Shown piece after piece: positions 10,606 to 21,446 of a DNA stretch of 64,000 nucleotides. The notes under the pieces are model-generated. The model worked only from the letters and a program-made list of their open reading frames with translations, was not told the origin of the DNA and made no database searches. Origin of the DNA: Adiantum capillus-veneris (Eukaryota > Streptophyta > Polypodiopsida > Polypodiales > Pteridaceae). Numbering within the stretch: position 1 is the first letter of the stretch; each line of letters begins with the position of its first letter. Location of the stretch: the NCBI GenBank assembly GCA_014529385.2, contig CM043947.1, positions 97,932,036 through 97,996,035 on the forward strand, given 5' to 3'. Position numbers and translations under genes: made by a program.

Positions 10606-10608
<3 letters not shown>

Positions 10609-10699
<91 letters not shown>

Positions 10700-10707
10700 A
10701 GAGAGAG
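10609..10707. repeat. Compound (CA)n-(TA)n-(GA)n microsatellite
   Basis: A CA run from about 10612 passes into a TA run to about 10696 and then a short GA run. It is immediately preceded by a T run. Confidence 0.95.
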
Positions 10708-10889
10708 AGATAGATAGATTGAATTATCATCCACGGAGGTCAGATATGACCTATGGGACCGAAAAACAAAACAGTACAAAGGGTTCCTTCTAAGTCGGTT
10801 ACATCTTAGTTAAGGATTGAGGCTCCAATGAGGGGTGAAAAAAAAAGAGAAGATAAGATGAACAAAAACCTAAGGATGGGTAGGTGAGG

Positions 10890-11536
10890 GGGGAGCCGGT
10901 TTAGGAGTTTGAAACTCTTGGATAATGGCTTTACCTCCTGGATCTTTTGTAGTTCTTCCTTCTTCTGAGTTGGGTGGGTGTATGGTCTGCTGCAAACCAA
11001 ATTTTAGTTTCCTTGAGAACCGTTCAGTTGCTCAAGGAGTTTGATTCGTCCTACTTGGTCATGAAAGTAAGGATTGCGTGGTTAGTGCGATGCTCGTGTG
11101 TAATGGAGGCGATTGTTGCTGGAGCCCAATGTATCATATGGGTTGTTGTTTGGATGCGAGAAAGTGACTAATGGGACTTGAGATCCCCTTCCACTTTCCA
11201 GTTGCTTGGGAGCCCGCCAATGTGGACATTGAGGGCGATATCCTCTTGTCATTGTCGTTCGCGTAGCGTGGACGCCACATGGTCTTCAACCTTGTGGAGG
11301 ATGACCTCCTGCACTTGATTCTTGACCTCCTTGGTGAGGGTGGCCTCTACTGCCGGCTTTGTTTTGTTGAACTTGATTTCTATCTGCTCCCTCTCTTCCG
11401 TCTTGCCATTCTCCACTGCGGTGAGCCGAGCTTCGATGGTGGCGAGTCTCTCTTTCAACTCATCGTTCTCCTTGCGGAGACTTTCAACTTCATTTTGAAG
11501 ATGGACGGCACTGTCCATCTTTGGGGGTGTTTCCAC
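10890..11536 (-). pseudogene. LINE ORF1-like fragment (coiled coil plus nucleic-acid-binding segment)
   Basis: The frame from 11536 starts METPPKMDSAVHLQNEVESL and is strongly heptad-patterned (NEVESLRKENDELKERLATI), a coiled coil of about 45 residues. It reaches a stop near 11250. Past the stop the same strand carries NVHIGGLPSNW near 11215 and, after further breaks, KETKIWFAADHTPTQ near 10980 and KKEELQKI. A coiled coil followed by a GLP..W block and a K-x-TKIWF..D-TP-Q block is the arrangement I associate with ORF1 proteins of plant LINEs. At least two stops or frameshifts break it. The family call rests on pattern memory, not on a search. Confidence 0.42.
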
Positions 11537-11539
11537 GAC

Positions 11540-11926
11540 CCTAGAAAAATTGAGCTTGCGTAGGGATTAGGCTCGCGTGGCCATGGTTGCTTCAGAAATA
11601 CCCGAAAAAACACCTTTTGTGTTTAAAAGCTGTACCCAAAGGTTTACCTGTGTTCTTTTTCTTTTTTCCTCAAAGGGTGCACTCCATCAGGTGTGGCTCC
11701 GACCAGGTACTGTCGCGTGCACGTGTTGCGAGCCCGAAGCTTCTAGTCGGGATCTAACAGTACGGTGGCGGTCGGGACTGGGATGGTTCTGGTCGGCAGG
11801 GGCTGGGAAGCGCAATGGGGGTAGGGCAGGGCCACATTGACGCGCCCCCCACAAGGCTGCCCCTCGCGTAGGGGGAGGCGTGGAGGAGGGCGGTGGAGAA
11901 CAGAGGCAGATTCTTGAGCTAGGGTT

Positions 11927-12023
<97 letters not shown>

Positions 12024-12660
12024 ATAATGACTACTTGCACATAGAAAACATACATTATTTGATACACTTGAAACAAAAAATAGCTCGTAGATGCGTTAGC
12101 ACACATGCTCTGGTTCGTGAGGAATGCTTGCCATTGTTTTGTAGCTCTCTCCGATCCAATCATGATGGTGCAGTTGAATCTCCAATGTAATGAGCAAGCA
12201 AGAAGTAGCGTCAGGATAAAGCTAACACTCTCTCTCTTTCTACTCACACATGGTCAATAAGGATTTAAAACTTTGATTATGATTAAGTTCTCTTTACAAA
12301 ATGACCTAGGTACCTTATATACTAAGGCTACCATAGGTTAAATCAAAACAGAGTTCAAGGAGTCAAAAGGCTACCATAGGTTAAATCAAAATAGAGTTCA
12401 AGGGGTCAAATGGCTTTGAATTTACAATCTGGAGTGCCATTGCACCCCGGTTTCTACAAAATAACTACTCATTACAAATGATGTTTTTAACCATAATCGG
12501 CATCATTTCATAACTATCAAAAAATAAGACTATGGTGTGGAATTTGAGTTATATCGTGTTGTTGATCCATGGGTCAACACACCCCCCCTCCGAATTCATG
12601 TCGTCCCTGAGATGACCTCATTGTCAATCTCGGTGTGGTCCTTGTTGTTGTTTTGCTCTC
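11540..12660. other. Noncoding with (GA)n and short tandem repeats
   Basis: It holds a (GA)n run at about 11934-12020 and an approximately 55-bp imperfect duplication (AAGGCTACCATAGGTTAAATC twice, about 12325-12412). Frames here are low-complexity or short. Nothing else is recognised. Confidence 0.5.
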
Positions 12661-12664
12661 TTGT

Positions 12665-13315
12665 GTTGTATGTTCTTCACATCCAAACCCCAAGTTGCAA
12701 CATATGTTGCTGTCATTGTAGGGCTATTGCTAGATCTAAATTCAAAAAGAAGCCAATCTCATTCAGCTTGACTCTTATCATCATGGATAAATAAATCTGC
12801 AAATTCATCCATTGGAAGTTGTCTAGTAACTTGATCACAACCTCTTTTTGTTTCCATAAATATGATCACTTTACTTCCATCCATCATTCGCTTCACTAAA
12901 TTTGGCAATTTTAAGTATTTCTCATTCTCAACCTCTTTTTGTTTCCATAAATATGATCACTTTACTTCCATGGATCATTCACTTCAGTAAATCTGGTAAT
13001 TTGAGTATTTCTCATTCTCAACCTCTTTTTGTTTCCATAAATATGATTACTTTACTTCCATCCATCATCATTCCCTTCAATAGATCTGGCAATTTTGAGT
13101 ATTTCTCATTCTCAAAAACAACTTCTACAATCTGTAGAATTGAATGATTGGCTTTTAGAGCTTATGAACCAATGAAAACTTTAAAAGGATTATGAAGAAA
13201 TTGTCTGGCTAAACCTTCAACTTGTTTAGGCCAAGTTATACAACTAAGTCTATTTGTGAGGTCAAATGTAGGAGATAAATTTTTTGATTTGAGATATAAA
13301 ACCCATGTTTGCTAG
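12665..13315 (-). pseudogene. DBP2/p68-type DEAD-box RNA helicase pseudogene fragment
   Basis: Reading the minus strand from 13315, MGFISQIKKFISYI matches the MGFEPQIRKI region after the DEAD box. After a one-base shift, TWPKQVEGLARQFLHNPFKV follows, then KANHSILQIVEVVFENEKYS, GSKVIIFMETKRG, CDQVTRQLPMDEFADLFIHD, DDKSQAE and MTATYVATWGLDVK. These are consecutive segments of the DBP2/DDX5 family, covering the end of RecA domain 1 and most of domain 2. The normal TDVAARGLD of motif V is degraded, and stops interrupt the frame (after IGS, after KRG, after SQAE). No intron is evident across these joins, so it may be a processed copy or a captured fragment. The ENEKYS...METKRG block is tandemly triplicated. 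Confidence 0.78.
12840..13112 (-). repeat. ~90-bp tandem triplication inside the helicase pseudogene
   Basis: On the plus strand, CTCATTCTCAA recurs near 12921, 13011 and 13103, with the intervening CTCTTTTTGTTTCCATAAAT block in each copy. Each unit covers the ENEKYS...FMETKRG coding segment. The copies differ at several positions. Confidence 0.88.
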
Positions 13316-14550
13316 GGGCTTTTTAATTCTTTGCCTTCTTCATATCACTTGTGCGGACATTTTTCTCCATTGCTTTCAATTTAACACTACAGACATGAGA
13401 ACTAGATGTTCAATTTAAAAAAAAACCTTTTCAATATATATTAGAAAAACAATCACTAAGAAAGCAATCAAATCTATACAATATGAGATTTTCAATGCAC
13501 TCTAGTCAATCCCACTTATCGACCACATATGTTTTGAGCGAACATACACATTGCAATGCACTCTCTACATGCCATTATGGATACATTAAAAATAATATGA
13601 GATTGTCAATGCAATTATAAATATAGTGAATAGTTATATATCCTCTGCGATTTGAAAAAAATAAGACACAACTATTTTCACATGCTACATAGAATTATCA
13701 ACATTTACATTCAAATGATGATAATTGTTTGCAAAACACACATGAAAGCAATAATGTCGATGGTTGACCAATCTTTTAATACATAATTCACTCCCTAAAT
13801 AAACCAATGCATAAAACAAGGATTGTAGCCCCATTATGCATCCAATTCAATATATAAAATCTAATTTCATCCAATTAAGGATTATAGCTCTCATATTGTG
13901 TAGTGACAATGTATATCAATTCAAATCTATGATGGTGAAAAATGAAAGACTTCAAGGATCTTCAAGGATATACCCTGTATACTAGTACTGGGCATCCGAC
14001 CCTTGACTATCAACTCGTTATTTAAATATGCTCATCTTCTAAAACCAACTTCAGCCCTTTTATGGACCAATGGCTTTGTCACAATGAGTGTTACTCTCCA
14101 AATTCTCAATTGTTTTGGTTTCGTACCTTTATGTTTGATGAAGGGTTTAAATATTTTTAGAAGTGGCTACCGAATTAAGAATCACGTTTGGCCCAAAAAA
14201 ATTGACGTGTGACTCTGTAACCTTAGGTCAATTCACAAGGAGATGACTGTACCCAGTGCTCGGATACACTCCTCAGGGATTTTCATAGTTAGAATTCCAA
14301 AGTAAGAAGAGGTTTACTATTTCTATATAGTTGAGACCTCTAGGCTTTTTCACTTTCCCAGTGGGCCCGTCGGGAAAACCCAATAGCTCGGAGGGCCCCA
14401 CCGGGAAAATGAGAAAGCCCGGTCGGCCTACCGACTCTATTGGTTTCTACAGGTCACCATCAAGATCAAGTTAACAATTAGCGTGATCACGTCTTTTTTA
14501 TGTGTAATTACTTGTGTTATTAGCGTGATCACACGATTGTGATCATGTTA
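13316..14550. other. AT-rich noncoding stretch upstream of the histone-fold exon
   Basis: Long AT-rich DNA with no recognisable protein. Repeated GTGATCAC motifs lie at 14483-14490 and 14525-14532, and GC-rich CCCGTCGGGAAAACCC-like inverted blocks at 14360-14430. The latter form the right margin of the putative insertion. Confidence 0.4.
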
Positions 14551-14868
14551 GTGAAATTCCTGCCCTTCATGAGAGTTTCTAAAGAGATAGCAGATAGATT
14601 GGTGAGCACAATGAAAATCAAAAGTTTTGTTTCAGTAAGGTGGAAATCTCAAGCCTTGATCTGCCTTCAGGAGGTTGCTGAGGATTTCCTAATAGACTTT
14701 ATGAATGATAGCTACATTGCAGCTGCATTTTCTCACAGGGTCACATTGATGAGCAAAGATTTTGTTCTTGTGTCAAGATTGAGGTACAAGTTTGATATGG
14801 CTCTTGAGCCAATTTCTAGTGAGGATTTTAGGGCCTATCAAATTTTAAATATCCCCCCTTCCAAGTAG
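14551..14868 (+). pseudogene. CENH3-like histone fold (alpha1-alpha3) exon
   Basis: The open frame (continuous from 14539) gives KFLPFMRVSKEIADRL, then VRWKSQALICLQEVAEDFLI and HRVTLMSKDFVLVSRLR. These align in order with H3 KLPFQRLVREIAQDF, RFQSSAVLALQEASEAYLV and KRVTIMPKDIQLARRIR. Features pointing to the centromeric variant rather than H3.1/H3.3 are Trp in place of the loop-1 Phe, a loop 1 several residues longer than canonical H3, and RVTLM-KDF in alpha3. Unlike known CENH3 proteins, it continues about 28 residues beyond RLR to TAG at 14866-14868. The first possible splice acceptor is the TTAG at 14548-14551. LPF occurs both here and at the end of the upstream piece, so the exact join is unclear. 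Confidence 0.72.
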
Positions 14869-15700
14869 CAGAAGAAGTCAGGGGTTATCATTGAAGTTGT
14901 TACAAATCAGTATGAGACAAGAAAGGCCAAGGATATCAAAGAAGGTAAGGAGGTTGAGAGGGAGCAAGACATGATGTCAGAAGATGCTATCCTTATACAG
15001 CAAGCAAATATTTTAAGAGCATCCAACTCTCTCCTTTATGTATTGTTGCCCCTTTGCTAATTATTAGTGCATGTGCACCTACAAGGGCCTCATTGGGAGA
15101 TGTGTTTTCTTTGACTTCAGGTGTCTTATGAGGGATCTTCCAGAGGCTATAGCTATGCAAATATCCAAACTTGATCCTCTAGTGACACAATGCCTATTCA
15201 ACAAGCAAATAGACTTTCAAGTTTTTTTGAAGATTTTGACATGTTGACCTGTAATTACATAATATACCCCTATGTTGAAGGGTAAGTCTTGACTCCTAAC
15301 AATTTTTAATATTCTATGGTATTCCTTCTTAGGGAAGTTAGCCCAAAGACTATTTTTTAAAAGCTGAAAGGAGAGCTATGCCACGTCAACCGAAAGGCGC
15401 AAATAGGATCCCGACATTTCATTCTCTTTCTTTCTCTCTCACCTGACATTCAATTTCAAACCTTCCTTTGCCAAGTTACTAGTTTCCCTCGGAGAGAAAT
15501 ATCTTACGCAGGTACAATTATCTCTCTCTCTCTCTCTCTCTCTAACACAGATACACACACATAATCACGTGCGCTCTCTCTCTCTCTCACAAACACACAC
15601 ACATAATCATGTGCCTGCTCTCTCTCTCTCTCTCATAGATAACCATATAGTAACCTTTTATAAGTAGAGGGGAGCCTTTAGAGCAGAGCAATGGTTTTCA
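14869..15700 (+). other. Possible continuation exons, unrecognised; microsatellites
   Basis: The frame after the TAG stays open for about 60 more codons (KKSGVIIEVVTNQYETRKAK and on) to TAA near 15060. A further open patch near 15110-15245 reads LMRDLPEAIAMQISKLDPLV. Neither is a family I recognise. Short CT and CA runs lie at about 15520-15640. Confidence 0.25.
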
Positions 15701-15743
15701 GATAAAGGTACGGGCTCATCTTCGGTAGAGGGTCAAGGATGGC

Positions 15744-16163
15744 ATGTGCATTGAGCTCACAATGACCTTCTCAAAGACTTGTTGGATGTGTGGAGGGTCC
15801 TATCACAAAACGGATTTCCAGTTAGAGACGATGGTCTTATTCTTGGTTTTTGGGGACTATGAGGAGCCTCAGGAGGAACTTACAGAATCCTACCTTTCGA
15901 TCAAGGAGGGAATGTCAGTATGCGACAGCTGGCCTATGCATGATGGTGCTGTTGTTAGCAAACCTGAAGTGGGAAAATCGATGTCCAGCGAGACAGACTC
16001 ACACAATGAGTATTGTGTGAATGAAGGAAGTGGGGAGGAGTGCCAGAAGGTTACTGTTGACTCCTACCTCCCGCATGACTGGGAAAAGCAAAATAGTGCG
16101 GAAGAAGAATGTGCGTGCCTGAAATGGGATCCATGGAAATGCTTACGCCTATGTACTGGATGA
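15744..16163 (+). pseudogene. Unknown repeated ORF, first copy
   Basis: A 139-codon frame containing DYEEPQEELTESYLSIKEGM, CDSWPMHDGAVVSKPEVGK and EECQKVTVDSYLPHDWEK. The same peptide recurs in at least five other places to 22.6 kb, always with frameshifts around a following GNAYAYVLDDGTEKEVRLGE segment in another frame. It has no signal peptide, membrane segment or motif I recognise. The repeated, acidic, Ser/Glu-rich nature could be a gag-like product of an unknown element, or a host gene family that was amplified and has decayed. Confidence 0.3.
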
Positions 16164-16914
16164 TGGGAGTGAAAAAGAGGTGAGGCTCGGAGAGGTCCAA
16201 GATTTGCTGAATGAAATGGAACACCCACTAGGCCTAGCTGGTGGGCATCAAGGGCAGGATAGGTTGTTGGAGGTGCCTCATGGGGTACCATTTTGTCATT
16301 GGAGACAGTAAGGCCTTTCAAGTCTCATCCTTTACAAAATACCCCAGACTATTGAGATTGCAAGGCAAAATATGACTCAGCTCAATACTGTCAAAAACTC
16401 CGTGTAAATGAGCAAGATAGGAGTAAGCGAAGCAGCAATAGAACCCCTTTTATTGCACTCTTAAGGTACAGGTCCACCATGTTTTGATTTTGTCCGTTAC
16501 TGGCATCATATCTTTTTCCACTCAATGTCTTCTTCACATGCCATTTGTGGCCGTTGTATAAAATTTTGCAATTGTCTTCATGTTCCCTTACACAAGAGGT
16601 CCCACGTCCCCTAGTAACCCAAGTTATGCCTGTGGAAAGCCTGATGGAAGTGACGATACTCATTTTTCTGAGCGTCAAGGTGATCGCTTTGATCGGTGAT
16701 TCGAATATGCTGCAAGCTTAGTTATGACCGGATGCGAAATGTTTTCAATTATCTGGATGGTTTTACAAACTTGGCATGGCTCTATCATTAATACTGAAGG
16801 TTGCTTGGGGTATGGTTTGGCGGTTACGATGCATGGTGCTTGAAAATTGCACCTAATTTTGGCTCATTGCACCTTGAAGGCCTAAGGTAGAGATGTATAC
16901 CAGATGTGGTGCCT

Positions 16915-17200
16915 TTATGAAGGAGCATAAAATTGTTGATGAGCTTTCTGTTGTGGTCTCTTCGACACAAAATGATTACAAGACTTGCCTTTGCCTCGTG
17001 GGATGGGGAATGGACCTACGAGCCAGATGTAAATCTTGGGGACTATGAGGAGCCTCACGAGGAACTTACGGAATCCTACCTTTCGATCAAGGAGGGAATG
17101 CCAGTATGCGACAGCTGGCCTATGCATAATGGTGCTGTTGTTAGCAAACGAGAAGTAGGAAAATCGGCGGCCAGCAAGCCAGACTCACACAATGAGTATT
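16915..17200 (+). pseudogene. Unknown repeated ORF, second copy
   Basis: The copy begins at ATGAAGGAGCATAAAATTGT (16918), the same block found near 18447 and 22169. It carries FASWDGEWTYEPDVNLGDYE and CDSWPMHNGAVVSKREVGK. It runs into the start of the large tandem duplication at 17201. Confidence 0.3.
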
Positions 17201-20200
17201 GTGCGAATGAACGAAGTGGGAAGGAGTGCTAGAAGGTTACTGTTGACTCCTACCTCCTGCATGACTGGGAAAAGCAAATTAGTGCGGAACAAGAATGTGT
17301 CGTGCCCAAAACGGGATCCAAGGAAATGCTTATGCCTATGTGCTGGATGATGGGCCTACGAGCCAGATGTAAAGCTTAGGGACTATGCGGAGCCTCAGGA
17401 GGAACTTACAGAATCCTACCTTTCGATCAAGGAGGGAATGCCAGTATGTGACAACTGGCCTATGCATGATGGTGCTGTTGTTAGCAAACCAGAAATGTGA
17501 AAATCGGTGGCCAACGAGCAAGACTCACACAATGAGTATTGTACGAATGAAGGAAGTCGGGAGGAGTTCCAGAAGGCTACTGTTGACTCCTACCTCCCAC
17601 ATAACTACGAAAAGCAAACTAGTGCAGAACAACAATGTGCCATACCCAAAACAGGATCCATGGAAATGCTTATGCCTATGTGGTGGATGATGGGACTGAA
17701 AAAGAGGTGAGGCTCGGAGAGGTCCAAGATTTGCTGAATGAAATGGAACACCCACTAGGCCTAGCTAGTCGACATCAAGGGCAGAATAGGTTGTTGGAGG
17801 TGCCTCATGGGGTGCCATTTTGTCATTGGAGACAGTAAGGCCTTTCAAGTCTCTTCCTTTACAAAATACCCCAGACTATTGAGATTGCAAGGCAAACTAT
17901 GACTCAGCTCAATACTGTCAAAAACTCCCTGTAAATGAGGCAGATAGCAGTAAGCGAAGCAGCAATAGAACCCCTTCTATTGCAATCTTAAGGTACAGCT
18001 CCACCATGTTTTGATTTTGTCCCTTACTCGCATCATATATTTTTCCATTCTATGTCTTCTTCACATGCGATTTGTGGCCGCTGTATAAAATTTGCGTTTG
18101 TCTTCATGTTCCCTTACAATAGAGGTTCCACGTACGTCCCCTAGTAACCCAGATATGCGTATGGAAAGCCTGATGGAAGTGACGATACTCGTTTTTTTTA
18201 GCGTGAAGGTGATCGCTTTGATGGGTGATTGGAATATGCTCCAAGGTTAGTTATGACCGGATGAGAAATGTTTCCGGTTATCGAGGATGCTTTTACAAAC
18301 CTCGCATGGCTCAGTCATTAATACTGAAGGTTGCTTGGGGTATGGTTTTGCGGTTACGATGCATGGTGCTTGCAAATTGCAATTGATTTTGGTTCATTGC
18401 ACCTTGAAGGCCTAAGGTCGAGAGGTATACCAGATGTGGTGCCTTTATGAAGGAGCATAAAATTGTCGATGAGCTTTCTTTCGTGGTCTTTTGGACACAA
18501 ATTGATTGCAAGGCTTGCATTTGCCTCGTGGGATGGGGAATGGACCTACGAGCCAGATGTAAAGCTTCGGGACTAGAAGGAGCCTCACAAGGAACTTATG
18601 GAATGCTACCTTTCAATCAAGGAGGGAATGCCAGTATGCAAAAACTGGCCAATGCAAGAATGTGTTGTGCCCGAAATGGGATCCAAGGAAATGCTTATGC
18701 CTATGTGCTGGATAATGGGACTGAAAAAGAGGTGAGGCTCGGAGAGGTCCAAGATTTGGTGAATGAAACGGAACACCCGCTAAGCCTGGCCAGTGGGCAT
18801 CCAGGGCAGGATAGGTTGTTGGTGGTGTCTCATGGGTGCCGTTTTCAGCTTATACTGCAGTATTAGCCTCTTTGGAGGAGACTATTCCCAAGAGCGCAGG
18901 GGAACTAGAACGGGTATGGATCCTGTATCGCAGTCTGCGTCGATATCAAGAAGGACCAACTCTATCGCCCGATCAAGCAGAATGCCTCTGGTACCTTTGG
19001 TGTTGTTATGTTGTGGGAGTTACTTGAACTCCTCTGTCTGTGACTGAAAGAAATCTGTGATCTTTGGCAATCACTGGATCTCTCTCATTGTGCCCCTCTT
19101 CAAGAGGTCCTCACTGTGTTTTTGCGAATCTCTATTAAGTATAATCCGAGGCATCTCTGATCCTGGTATCTCATGACTATAGAAAGTGACCCAAAACCCT
19201 CTCTGAATAGACAATTAAAGAGACCTCATATATTATAGTATACTGGGAAGCGACATATGTAATGTAGCTCTGTCTCTGGCTGTAATTGGCACACCTGACA
19301 AATCTTGGACTCAGCCTCTACTCCTCGATACTCCTCTAAATCTGCCCGTCTTGCTCTCTAGCTGATGTGAGGATGCGCGTATCTCACTAATAGCACATTG
19401 TATCCCGTGGGATAAATGAGTCTCCATGTATCCTGGTCTGATCACAAAACCATCCTCCGTGAGTTGGAGAAGATGCTCTCTATAGATATCATCTATGTAC
19501 CTAGCTCATGTGTAGGTTGGATGATGTATCCATGTCCTCTTTGTATCCAACTGAATTAAGTCCTAACTGATGAGCCTGGTAATCTCTGCCCTTGTGAGGG
19601 GGATGGAGGTTGCATCCAGAGAGTACTAAAATGGGGGTAGACGGTCCATACTAAAGCCATCTTTGCATACCTACATGATCTATCTTTGAAGACTCTAGTG
19701 CTAATCAAGCATATCTGTCTCTAGGGAGAGCCCAAGTGCTATTCATAAATGAAACTGATCGAGTGAGTACCTCCACTACCAATAAAGGAGTAGCGAGCTC
19801 CACCCTAACAATGTCATGTGGTACTGAGGCCTTGGCCCTAATCATCCGAGAAATCATAGACACCAATGGCTTTTCCATACATATCCATTCATCAATACTG
19901 CCAGCTTTGCTATGATGATCAACTGAGGGTCCCCATATTTCCACTTCGTACAGCATGGCCAAAGTGGCCAAAGTGTCAAAGAGCCAAAGCTTTGTCCGAG
20001 GTTTGTGGAACCAAACCTACGAACATATCCTCTCAAGTCTCCCTAATACTGCATAGACTCTAGTCAATGGAGTATCTCCATCACGCCTTAGAGATCCTAG
20101 ATGATCTTAGATGCTGAGATGTTGACAAGAACTTGATGCAAGTGCTTGGTACAATATTGATGCTTGGTACTTGCTGTAGGTACTCGGTACTGCGAGGCTA

Positions 20201-20936
20201 AATGCTGAATGATGAAAACGGTAATGGTGTAGGGATGAAATCTGCAACATGATGCTAGTAAGTGTTGAAAACTACTAGTACTTGTGGTGCTGCAAACGCT
20301 GGGCTGAAGGCTAAAAGCGTTGATGAAGATGGGCTGAAAAGGTTAGACTATTGTTGGAAAAACAGTGGAGTTCATGGGTCCTTGATTTGTGGTGTTGTGG
20401 GTACTTGGCTGGTACTTGCGATGTGGTGGACGACCTCCTCAATGGTCAAGATGGCATGGACAATTGGTACGGGCTAGGGACCCGGCCAATTGGCTGGTAT
20501 GAAAAGATGGGGGTCTGGAATCTGCCTAATTAACAATGCGAATGGGTGGGAAATTGTTTCTCACACCCTGAGTGGAGGCTCTATGTTGCTGGCAAAAGTG
20601 GATGGTTGTTGAAGCCATGGATGGCGACCGGGGCTGCCTGGGTTGGTGATTAATAAGCCCCCTAACGAGATTGAGCAAGGTCTGCCGAAGGTGAAGACAT
20701 ACGAGTTGACTGAATTTTTTTTTAGAATCCTGATCCAAAGTGTGGCAGTGACCGATAGTGGCTCTCCGAGCAGGAAGTTTTTGAGGTTTAGTAGATGAAA
20801 GCAGGAGTATGATGCATCATGGCTGGGGCTCTATAGTGAGGTCGCTCGCTCCTTTGGACTGCTTATGTGGAAAGACTAAATGTTGGAAGAATGTCGTATG
20901 GGGCCCACGAGAAGGTAGCCAATGCTGGGACGCGTT
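17201..20936. repeat. Tandem segmental duplication, unit 1
   Basis: It starts at GTGCGAATGAACGAAGTGGG and ends at GGGACGCGTT. Unit 2 begins immediately afterwards with GTGCGAATGAAGGAAGTGGG and ends with the same GGGACGCGTT at 24804. Order and orientation of the shared blocks are the same in both. This copy lacks about 165 bp present in unit 2 (between 18640 and 18660). It contains copies of the unknown ORF family, a minus-strand LINE remnant, and a GAATGGGTG...GTTTCTCACACCCTGAG block also found, diverged, near 32840. Confidence 0.85.
19150..20060 (-). pseudogene. LINE reverse-transcriptase C-terminal remnant, copy 1
   Basis: On the minus strand, KLWLFDTLATLAMLYEVEIW, CMEKPLVSMISRMIRAKASV and PHDIVRVELATPLLVVEVLT are open to 19705. 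They resemble the segment downstream of the reverse-transcriptase domain in plant LINE ORF2 proteins (LFDTLVTP.LLYGVE.WG and so on). Further on, KICQVCQLQPETELHYICRF (near 19300) has the C-x2-C...H-x2-C zinc-binding pattern of the ORF2 terminus, followed by RCLGLYLIEIRKN. Stops and shifts interrupt it. No catalytic YxDD or endonuclease domain is present. The LINE call is from family pattern, not a search. Confidence 0.6.
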
Positions 20937-21111
20937 GTGCGAATGAAGGAAGTGGGGAGGAGTGCCAGAAGGTTACTGTTGACTCCTACCTCCTGCATGA
21001 CTGGGAAAAGCAAACTAGTGCGGAACAAGAATGTGCCATCCCCAAAAAGGGATCCAAGGAAATGCTTATGCGTATGTGCTGGATGATGGGCCTACGAGCC
21101 AGATGTAAAGA

Positions 21112-21446
21112 TTGGGGACTATGAGGAGCCTCAGGAGAAACTTACGGAATCTTACCTTTCAATCAAGGAGGGAATGCCTGTATGCGACAGCTAGCCTATG
21201 CATGATGATGATGTTGTTAGCAAACCAGGACTTGGAAAATCTGTGGCCAGCAATCAAGACTCACACAATGAGTATTGTACTAATGAAAGAAGTGGGGAGG
21301 AGTGCCAGAAGGTTACTGTTGACTCCTACCTCTCGCATGACTGGGAAAAGCAAACTAGTGCGGAGCAAGAATGTGCCGTGCCTGAAACGGGATCCATGGA
21401 AATGCTTATGCCTATGTACTGGATGATGGGAGTGAAAAAGAGGTGA
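21112..21446 (+). pseudogene. Unknown repeated ORF, copy in duplication unit 2
   Basis: Two overlapping frames cover the familiar segments; the frame at 21198-21446 carries EECQKVTVDSYLSHDWEKQT and then AVPETGSMEMLMPMYWMMG. The GNAYAYVLDDG-type continuation is in the other frame, as in the other copies. This suggests the ancestral copy was already shifted before duplication, or that a splice lies here. Confidence 0.28.

Larger units (their letters stand above)
10403..14550. mobile_element. Putative inverted-repeat-bounded insertion between the histone pieces
   Basis: Both margins carry related sequence in opposite orientation. TAACATGATCACAA at 10445-10458 is the reverse complement of 14537-14550. 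The left CATTTTCCC...GGGGCCC block near 10510 matches the complement of the right block near 14390-14410. The homology is patchy, and the order of the GTGATCAC motifs differs between sides. I cannot define exact termini or a target duplication. The interior holds a LINE ORF1-like fragment, microsatellites and a DEAD-box helicase pseudogene, a cargo that would suit a Pack-type transposon. The alternative is simply a long intron with scattered insertions. Confidence 0.3.

Noticed and set aside
10395-10779. Tyr/Ile- and Val/Cys-rich minus-strand frames
   Set aside because: These come from the (TA)n and (CA)n microsatellites.
11687-12247. 186-codon minus-strand frame
   Set aside because: Its middle is the (GA)n run; the flanking parts show no recognisable domain.
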